A stretch of 46,162 nt of DNA from a bacterium (GTDB taxonomy: Bacteria > Myxococcota_A > Bradymonadia > UBA7976 > UBA1532). Both the position numbers and the translations under genes were made by a program. The notes under the pieces were generated by a model. That model ran no database searches. It had not been told where the DNA came from and was given only the letters and a program-made list of their open reading frames with translations. Shown in pieces: positions 19,801 to 28,800 of the stretch. How positions within the stretch are numbered: the stretch's first letter is position 1; every line of letters begins with the position of its first letter. Location: the NCBI GenBank assembly GCA_030427205.1, contig JAUHXC010000065.1:1-46162 (forward strand). Direction: 5' to 3'.

Positions 19801-22800
19801 GTCGGCCATCCGGGCCATCGCGTCGCCGTAGGCGGCGTCGTCACGGCAGATCGCGAACGCCTCGCCGAGCCAGTGCTGGGCCCGATCGAGCGCCCCCTGC
19901 CCTTCGGCGAGCCGTGCGGCTTCGTCGGCCAGCGCCCGCCGCACGGCCGGCTCGCCGACATGCGGCAGCCGAGCCTCGACCAGCGCCGACAGACCGGCGG
20001 TATCATCTACGGCGATGAGCAGCCGCCGCGCGCGGGCGAAGGCCTCGCCGTGATCCGGCGCGTCGTCGAGCACGGCCCGGTACTCGGCCAACGCGCTCTC
20101 GGGCTCACCGGCCGCGTCGAGCAGCGCGGCGATGCGCATGCGCAGGCCGATCGAGGGCGACGCGGCGTGGCGCATCCGCAGGATCTCGATGAGGGCCGCC
20201 GGCTCGGCCGCGCCCCGACCCAGCAACGACTCCAGAGCGTCGAGGGCCTCGGCGTCGCCGGGGGCCTCGGCGAGCACCGCCCGCCACTCGGTCACCGCGT
20301 CGTCGGGCCGCCCGAGGCCGAGCGGCGCGGGCTGCCCGCAGAGCCGGGCGACCTCACGGCGCAGCACCCCGGCCTCGTTCGACGGCAGGACGGCGATCAG
20401 GCGCCGGTCGACGGCGACCCGCTCGGCGGGGCTCTCCACCAGCGCGCGCAAGGCCCACAGCGCCTCGGTATCGCGGGGCTCGAGCGCCAGGATCGCCTGC
20501 CAGTGGGCCCGCGCGGCGGCGGGATCGGCCAGCCGCTCGGTCGATAGTGCGGCCCGGCGCACGTGCAGCGCCCGCAGGCTCGCGCGATCGCCGCCGGCGA
20601 GCGCGATGCGTCGATCCAGCACATCGGCGAGCGCGGACCAGCGGCGGGCGTCGGTCAGCAGCGCGTCGAGCGCCGGCAACGCCTCGTGCGGGTCGATCCC
20701 TTCGTCCAGGCCGATGCGCCAGTGCTCGACGGCGGCCTCGGCCCGGCCCAGCCGCTCGGCGAGGCGGGCCATCTCGATGCGCATCGCCGCGCGGGCGACA
20801 CCGGTCAGGCCGTCGATCTGGCGCCGACGCACGTCGAGCAGCGCCGCCCAGGCCGCGCGCCCGGCGTATACCCGCGCGAGGCCGGCGAGGGCTTCACCCG
20901 CATCACCGCCGCATTCGAGCGCGGTCTGATAGCGGGCAACCGCCCGATCGGGATCGGCCAGCGGGCCGGCGTAGAGATCGGCGAGGCGCAGCGCCAGCCC
21001 GCGACGGGTCTCGGCGTCGGCCTCGGCGGCGAGCAGCCCCTCGAGGGCCTCGGCGCGGTCGGCCGGCTCGTGCTCGGCGAGCGCCGCCAGCGCCCGCAGC
21101 GCCTCGCGATGCTCGGGCTCCAGGGCCAGCACGGCCCGGTAGTGATGCCGCGCCAGGGCGGCGTCGCCCATCGGTCCGCTGGCCCAGCCCGCCAGGCGCA
21201 GGTTCAGCGCCTGCGCCAGCCGCGCGGGGGCCCCGTCGATCGCGGCGGTCCAGGTCTCGACCGGGCGGGTCCAGTCCCCCACCGTGCGCGCGAGGCGGGC
21301 CGCCTCGGGCCCGAAGCGGGCGTCGTCGAGGGTCTCGGCGAAGGCGCGGCAGACATGGGTCAGCGCCTCGGGCGCGCGATCGAGCCGGCTCTCGGCCAGC
21401 TCGGCCGCCTGCAGCCGCAGCGCGATCCGGCTCTCGGCGTCCCGCTCGCGGGAGAGACGCCGCTCGATCCGCGCCAGCGCGGCGTCCGGTCGGCCGGCGG
21501 CGATGCGCAGCTCGATCAGCCGGCCGAAGGCGTGCTCATTGTCCGGGGTCAGGTTGAGCAGCGTCTCGTAAGCGGTCGCGGCCGCCTCCGGATCGCCGAG
21601 CCGCTCGTCGCGCAGCCGGGCGAGCCGCAGCAGGCGACCGGCGTCGCTCGGCGGCGTGCCGATCCGGGCGGCGAGGATACGGCCCAAGGCCGGCCAGTCG
21701 CCGCCCTCTTCGTACGCTGCTTCGAGCGTATCGAGGGCCTCGGCGTCGTCGGGCACCTCGGCGAGCAGCGCCTCCCAGGCCCGCGTCTGCCGGGACGGGC
21801 GCGCCTCGCGGGCCAGGACCCGCAAGAGCACCAGCCGCCGGGGATCCTCGGTCGGCAGCGTCGCCACGAGTCGCCGACGCAGCGCGGCGCGATCGGCGCC
21901 CTCGCTCAGCTCGATCGCCGCCCACAGGGCCTCTTCGTCGTCGGGCACCTCGGCGAGCACCGCCCGCCAGGCCGCCAGGGCCGCCGACGGGTCGTCGAGT
22001 CGCTCGGCGGCGAGTCGGGCCCGGCGGACCCACAGATCCCGCGCGCCGCCTCCGCTGCCCGCGCTGCGGGCGATGCGGGTCTCGAGCACCGCGTCGAGCG
22101 CCGCCCACCGGCCCTGAGCCGACAGCAGCCGGTCGAGGGCCAGCAGACCCTGGGCGTACAGGGCGTCGTCGGCGGCGAGCCCGTCCAGCGCGCCCCGCCA
22201 GTGCTGCACCGCCTCTTCGCCGCGCCCGAGCTGCTCGGCGAGCCCCGCCGCCTCGGCCAGCCGTCGCGGATCGGCGTCGATCTCGGCCTGCTGCACGCGC
22301 ACGGCCAGCAAGGGCCCCCAGGCGTCGCCGGCGCGATGCAGCTCGGCCAGCGCGTCGAGGGTCTGCCGATGGCCCGGCTGCGCCGCCAGGGCCGCTTCGA
22401 ACCAGCGCACCGCGCGCCCCGGAGCTTCGGCGGCGTGCAGCCGACCCAACTCGCGGGCGAGCTCGGCCTTGCGCGCGGGCTCCTCGGCCAACGCGTACAG
22501 TCGGCCGAGCGCGTCGGCCCGCTCGGTGGAGGTCGCCGCGGCATCGGCCAGCGCGTGCAGCGCGACCGGGTCGTCGGGGTCGATGGCCAGCAGGTGCTCG
22601 GCGTGCACCCGGGCCTCGGCGTCGTCGGCCAACGGGCCCCGGGCCCAGCCGAGCAGCCGACGGCGCAGCGGCGCCGCCTCACCCGCCGGCCGGCCGACGA
22701 GCGCAGCGCGCCACGCCGCGGCGGGGGTCGCCCAGTCGTCGGCCTCCGCGGCGAGGCGCTCGACGGGCTCGGCGAAACGCGCGTCCTCGCCGGTGGCCCG

Positions 22801-25800
22801 CGCGGCCGCCGACCAATGGCGCAACGCCGCCCGCGGGCGCTGAAGCTGCTCGGCGAGGTGCGCCGCCCGGACATGCAGCCGGGTGCGCGACGCGGGGGCC
22901 TCGACCCGCTCGAGTCGGGCCTCGATGCGATCGAGCTCTCCGGCCCGATCGCCCAGCGCGATGCAGGCCGCCCGGGCCCGCTCGAAGGCCTCACGGTTCA
23001 GGGGATCGGCTTCGAGCGCGGCGTCGTAATCGGCCAGCGCGCCGCGGGCGTCGCCGAGGGCCTCACGCCGAATATCGCCAGAACGCACCAGGAGCGCCGG
23101 GGACGGCGTCCCGGACCGGCGCTGTTCGAGCACGTACAGCAGACCGTGGGCGTCGTCGATCCGGCCGTAGAGGGCCTCCAGGGCGTCCAGGGCCTCGATA
23201 TCCCCCGGTTCGGCCGCCAGCAGCGCCTTCCACAGATCGATCGCCCACTCCGGGCGCTCGGCGTCGTTGAGGCGCGCCTGATCGCGCAGCAGCGCGGTGC
23301 GCGCGGGGTCGGTCGCGTCGAGCAGGACGAGCAGTCGGTCGCCCAGGCTCGCGGCGCTCTCGACGTCGTCGCGGCGGAGCGCGATGCGCCGGGCCGCTTC
23401 GAGGGCCTCGCGGTGGTCGGGCGCATCGGTCAGGACCGCGTGCCAGTCCCGGGCGGCATGGGGGTCGCCGAGCTCGTCGGCCAGTCGGGCGGCGGCGGCG
23501 CGCAGAGCGATGCGCTCGGCGCCGGTGGCCGCGGCGGCCTGGCGGCGGCGGGTGCGGCACAGCGCGAAGCGATCGCCCAGCGTCCGGTGCACGTCCGCGA
23601 GGCGCGCGAGCAGCTCGGGATCATCGACCCGATCGGCCAGAGCGGCTTCGTACCAGCCGACCGCCGCGCGCGGATCGTCGAGGGCGTCGGCGTGCAGCGC
23701 GGCCACCGCGCCCGCCGCGTCGGCCCGCTCTCGGGGATCGTCGAGCAGCGGATGCAGCCGCGCGAGCGCGTCGGCCCGCGTCCGGGCATCGCTCACCCGG
23801 GTCAGCGCGCTCAAGGCCTCGATGTCGTCCGGATCGCTGATCAGCAAGGCCTCGGCGTGCGGCCGGGCGTCGTCGAAGGCGTCCCGGGCCAGCGACCAGC
23901 GCAGGACGCGCCGATGCAACGGCAGGGCGTCGATCCGGCCCAGGCCGGCGATGGCCGTCGACCACGCCTGCACCGCGGGCTGCCAGTCGCCGGTCTGCTC
24001 GGCGAGGCGCTGCGCGATGGGCCCGTAGCGGGTATCGTCGGCGGTCAACTCGATGAGCGCAGCGAGGTGATGCATCGCCCGCGCGTCCCCGGCGGCCGAC
24101 GCCGCGTCGAGCGCCCGGCCGTGCAGGTCGATGCGCGTCTGGCGCGTACGGGGCGCCTCGTCGACGCAGCGCTGGGGCAGATAGGCCTCGATGCGATCGA
24201 TGACCTCGGCCGGGGCGTCGGCGAGCGCAAGCGCCGCCTCGAAGGCGTCCTCGTGGGCCGGATCCCGCTCGAGCGCGGCGTCGAACGCGAGACGCGCCCG
24301 CTGGATGTCGCCGACCGCCCGCCGGGCCATGCCCAGTCGAATCCAGGTCGGTACGTCGTCCGGCGCGAGGCGCAGACGGGCGTCGAGCACATCGGCCAGC
24401 TCGCCCGGCGCGGCGGCGGCGGAGAGCTGTCGATCGAGCGCGGCCAGCGCCTCGGCGTCGTCGGGCTCGACCGCAAGGACCGCGCGCCACGCCTCGATCG
24501 CCGGCCGCCGTCGCTCGAGATCGTCGAGCAGCCGCGCCTGATCGCGCAACAGCCCGCGGCGCTCATCGTCGACGTCGGCCTCGGCCACCAGCCGCTCCAG
24601 CAGCCGCGCGCCCAGCTCGACCGCCGCGGCGCGGTCACCCGCGGCCCGATGCAGCGCGCGGGCCGCGCGCAGCGCCTCGAGGTGGCGCGGCTCGACGGTG
24701 AGGACCTCGGTCCAGTCGTCGAGCGCCTGCCCCGGCGCGCCCAGTCGAGCGCTCAACCGCGCAGCGTCGGCCAGCAGCGCGGCCCGGGCCTCGGCGCGCG
24801 AGTCGGCTTCGTCGGGGCCCGCGAGATCGGCCTGCCGCAACCGCACGAGGCGCAGGGCGGGCCAGTTCTCTTCGGCGCGCAAGACCTCGGCGAGGCCGGC
24901 GAGGGCCTGCGGATCGGCGGGCTCGATGGCCAGCGCCTGCTCGAACCAATGGCGGGCGCGGGCGCCGTCGCCCAGCGCGTCGGCGTACAGCGCGCCGAGT
25001 CGCCGAGCCCGGCGGGCGCGCAGCGCGCTCGATTCGTCGATGGCGTAGAGCCGGGCCAGCGCGTCGGCCACGGCGGCCGGATCACCGGCCTCGGCCCGCG
25101 CCTCCAACGCCTCGATATCGTTCGGCTCGAGGGCGAGCAGCCCCGCCGCGTGGCGCAGAGCCCGCTCGGGCGCGTCGAGCGGGCCACGGCTCCAGCCGAG
25201 CAGTCGACGGTGCAGCGGCAACGCCGCGGCGGTGCCGCGCACGTCGTCGAGGGCCGCCTCCCAGGCGTCGACCGCCGCCGACCAGTCGCCGACCCGCGCG
25301 CTCAGGCGTTCGGCGATCGGACCGAAGACGGCGTCCTGCCCGCCCAGCCGCGCGGCGGATACGACGTGCTCCAGAGCCGCGGCGTGCCGGCCGAGGGCCT
25401 CGGCGCGGCCGGCGGCCTCGGCGTGCAGATCGCGCGCGGTCTCGCGATCGGTGTGCGGGACATGGCGCTCGATGCGGTCGAGCACGCCGGCGGCGTCCCC
25501 CCGACCGTCGAGGATCGCCGCTGTCCGCGCGAAGGCGTGCGCGTCGGCGGGATCGAGCGCGAGCGCGGCGTCGAACACCGCCAGCGCGCCATCGGCATCG
25601 CCCAGCGCGTCGGCGCGCAGGTCGCCGATCCGACGCAGCAGCGCGCCGGTCGGCCTGGGCGCCAGCGCCCGCCGCCGCTCGAGGATGCGCACCAGCCCGG
25701 CGTCGTCGGCCAGTCGGACGTAGAGGGCCTCGAGCGCGTCGAGGGCTTCGGCGTCGTCGGGCGCATGATCGAGCACCGCAGACCACGCGGCGCAGGCCTC

Positions 25801-28800
25801 TGCGGGCCGGTCGAGGGGCTCGACCAGCGCCCGGGCCTGGCTGCGCAACAGATCGGCGTAGCGCGCATCGTCGGCAGGCACGGCGGCCAGGAGGCGCGCG
25901 CCGAGCTCGATCGCCTCCGGCCAGTCGCCGCGCTCGACGCGCAGCGCGCGGGCGGCCCACAAAGCCTCGGTATCGCCCGGCGCCTCGGCCAGCGCGATGT
26001 CCCACTCGGCCAACGCCCCGTCGATGTCGCCGAGGCCGTCGAGCAAGCGCGCCCGCCGGGCCCGCAGCGCCCGGCGCGTCGCCCCGTCGGAGAGCTCGAT
26101 GCGCCGCGCCAGCGCGCGGGACTGGTCCTCGGTTCGTCCCTCGATGGCGTACAGCGCGTCGAGGGTATCGAGCGAAGCCGCCGGATCATGACCCTGTTCG
26201 AGCGCGCCCTCCCAGAGAGCGATGGCGTCTTCGATTCGGTTGTCGGCCTCGGCCATGGCCGCCCGCCGGGCGCTCAGCGCGCCCGCGAGCGGATCGTCCG
26301 CCTCGATCGCGAGCGTGATCCGATCGGCGAGCGCCGCGTCGAGCGCCCCGTGCCGCCCGGCCGCTTCGAGCAACGGCAGCAGCGCATCGAGCGCCGCGGC
26401 GTCGTCGTCGGGCGCGGTGGGGCAGCGGGCCGCCTGCCACGCGTCGATGGACTCGGCGGTCCGGCCTTCGGCGGCGAGCAGCGCCCCCCGCCGCCGCTGC
26501 AGCCCACGCAGCGTCGCCGATTCGGCTTCGAGGTCGACGAGGGCGTCGAGGGCCACGAGCGCTTCGGCGCTGTCGCCGGCCCCTTCGGCGAGGCGCAGGC
26601 GGGCCCGCCAGCTCTCGACGTGCCCCGGCTCGGCGGCAGACGCCGCAGTCCACGCCGCGCGGGCGTCGTCATCCCGCTCGACGCGGCCGGCCCACTCGGC
26701 CACCCGCCGCCAGAGCGCGGCCGATCCGTGGATGAGCGCCGCGTCGCGCCAGGCGTCGATCAGCAACGGCAGGGCCTCGGGCCACATGCGCAGCTCGACC
26801 AGCGGGGCCAGCGCCGCGTCGTCGCCGCTGTGCACGATCGCCGCCGCGGCGAAGATGAGCGCCGCGTCGGGGCCGGCGATCGGCTCGGCGAAGCTCATCA
26901 ACTCGGCGAGCGCCGCGCCCTTGTCCGCGCGCGCGCCCAAGCGCAGGACGGCGATGTCGAAGTGGTCGTCGGGTGCGTCGGAGGTCGCCTCCAACCCCTG
27001 GCGCGCGGTCGCGTCGCCCGGCGCGGTCTCGACCAGCGCCCGGTACAGCGTCGCGGCGCGCGCGCGGTCGACCTCGGCGGTGAGCGCCGCCACGGCGTGG
27101 CGATCGGCGCGGGTCGGCGCGCCATGGCGTGCAGCGCGCGCTTCGAATGCTCGAATCGCCCCCTGCACATCGCCGACGGCGCGGCACAGCTCGATGAGGG
27201 TGTCGATGGCCTCGTCGGCGCCCGCCGTCGTCCCGGCCTGATCGGCGGTCAGCGGGTCGGCGGCGCCGTCGACGATCGCCCACCACCGGGCGATGCCCTC
27301 GCGCATCTGGCCCATGTCGACCGTCAGGCGAGCCGCCGCCCGGTCGAGGGTGGCCCGCTCGTCGGCGGGGATCGCGGATTCGCGCAGGGCGTCGAGGGCG
27401 AGCAGGCGCCGCGTATCGTCGCCGAGTCGCCGCGCGATGGTCAGCCGGGCCCGCAGCGCGTCGACATCGCCGGGCGCCGTCACCAGGACCTGGCCCCATG
27501 TGGCCCAGGCGGCCTCGGGGTCGTCCAGAGCGTCGGTCTCGATGCCCGCCCGCTCGACCAGCAGCGCATGCGGAGCCGCGCCGGCGTCGAGCCGGGTCTG
27601 GATGAGCTGATGCAGCTGCCGCGGCCGGTCGGCCCACATCGCCCGCAGGACCCGGAACGCCTCGTCGTGGCCCGGCGCGACCCGAATCACCGCCCGGTGC
27701 AGCCGCTCGCGGTCGATGTCGCTCAGCGGCATGCTCGCCGCCGCCTCGACGTAGACGTCGGCCAGCGCCGGATCGGCCTCGACCGCCGCGACGACCGCGT
27801 CGACCCAGGCCGGCAGGCGCTCGGCGAGGCGGGCCAGCTCGGCGTGCAGCCGGCGGAAGTCCCCGGCGTGCGGCCGCTCGGCGACCGCTCGGGCGGCCCA
27901 GGTATAGGCCGCCTCGGCGTCGCCCAGCCGATCGACGCACAGGGCGGCCAGCTCGGCCATCGCCCCGGCGCGCTGCGAACCTTCGGGCACGCGGGCGATG
28001 CGCTCCGCCCGCAGCGCGTATACGCCGGCCCAGTCGTCCCGGCCGACGAGGACCCGGTCGAGGGTCGCCGCGGCCTCATCCAAGTCGGGGTGCGCCCCCA
28101 CCAGCGCGGCGAGCCGCTCGACCGCGTCGTCGTCCTCGGGCCATTCGTCGGCGATGGTCGCCCAGGTCGACGCCGCCGCTTTCGGATCTTCGAGGGTCTC
28201 GGCGAGCACCTCGGCCAGCGCGCGCAGCGCGGCGAGGCGGTCGTCGCCGGTGGTCTCGGCCGCGATCTCGGCGTACAGCGCGGCGAGGGCCGGCCAGCGC
28301 TCGAGCCGGCGATAGAGCGCGACCCGCAACGCCCGGGCCTCGGCCCCGCCGACGTGGGTGTCGACGGTATCGAGCGCGGTCAGCGCAGCTTCGGGGGCGT
28401 CGAGTTCATCCGACTGGATCCGGGCGATGCGCAGGCGCACCCGGGCCGCGTCGGCCGGCTCGAGGTGAACGATCGCGCTCTCGAGGCGGCGGACCAGCGA
28501 CGACCAATCCCCGCGCGCGGTGCGGCACAACCCGTCGATGAGCTCGATGTCATCGGGCGACTCGCGCAGCGCCTCGTCGTAGGCCCGCGCGGCGGCCACG
28601 GTATCGTCGAGGCGCTCGTAGAGCGTCGCCAGCCGCCGCCGCAGGTCGATCCGCTCGCCCCGATCATCGGTCAGGGTCAGCCGGTCTTCGAGCAGATCGA
28701 CGAGGCGCGTCAGCTGCTCGCCGGCCAGCAGGGCGTCCTCGAGCCGGGTGCGCGCAGCGTCTCCGCCCCGGCCCACCCGAACCAGCTTTTCGAGCGCAGC

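Noticed and set aside
7903..20547. A plus-strand open frame of more than 4,200 codons
   Set aside because: It lies antisense to the giant TPR gene. Its translation is dominated by Arg, Gly, Pro, His and Gln with no domain pattern, as expected from the complement of GC-rich TPR codons.
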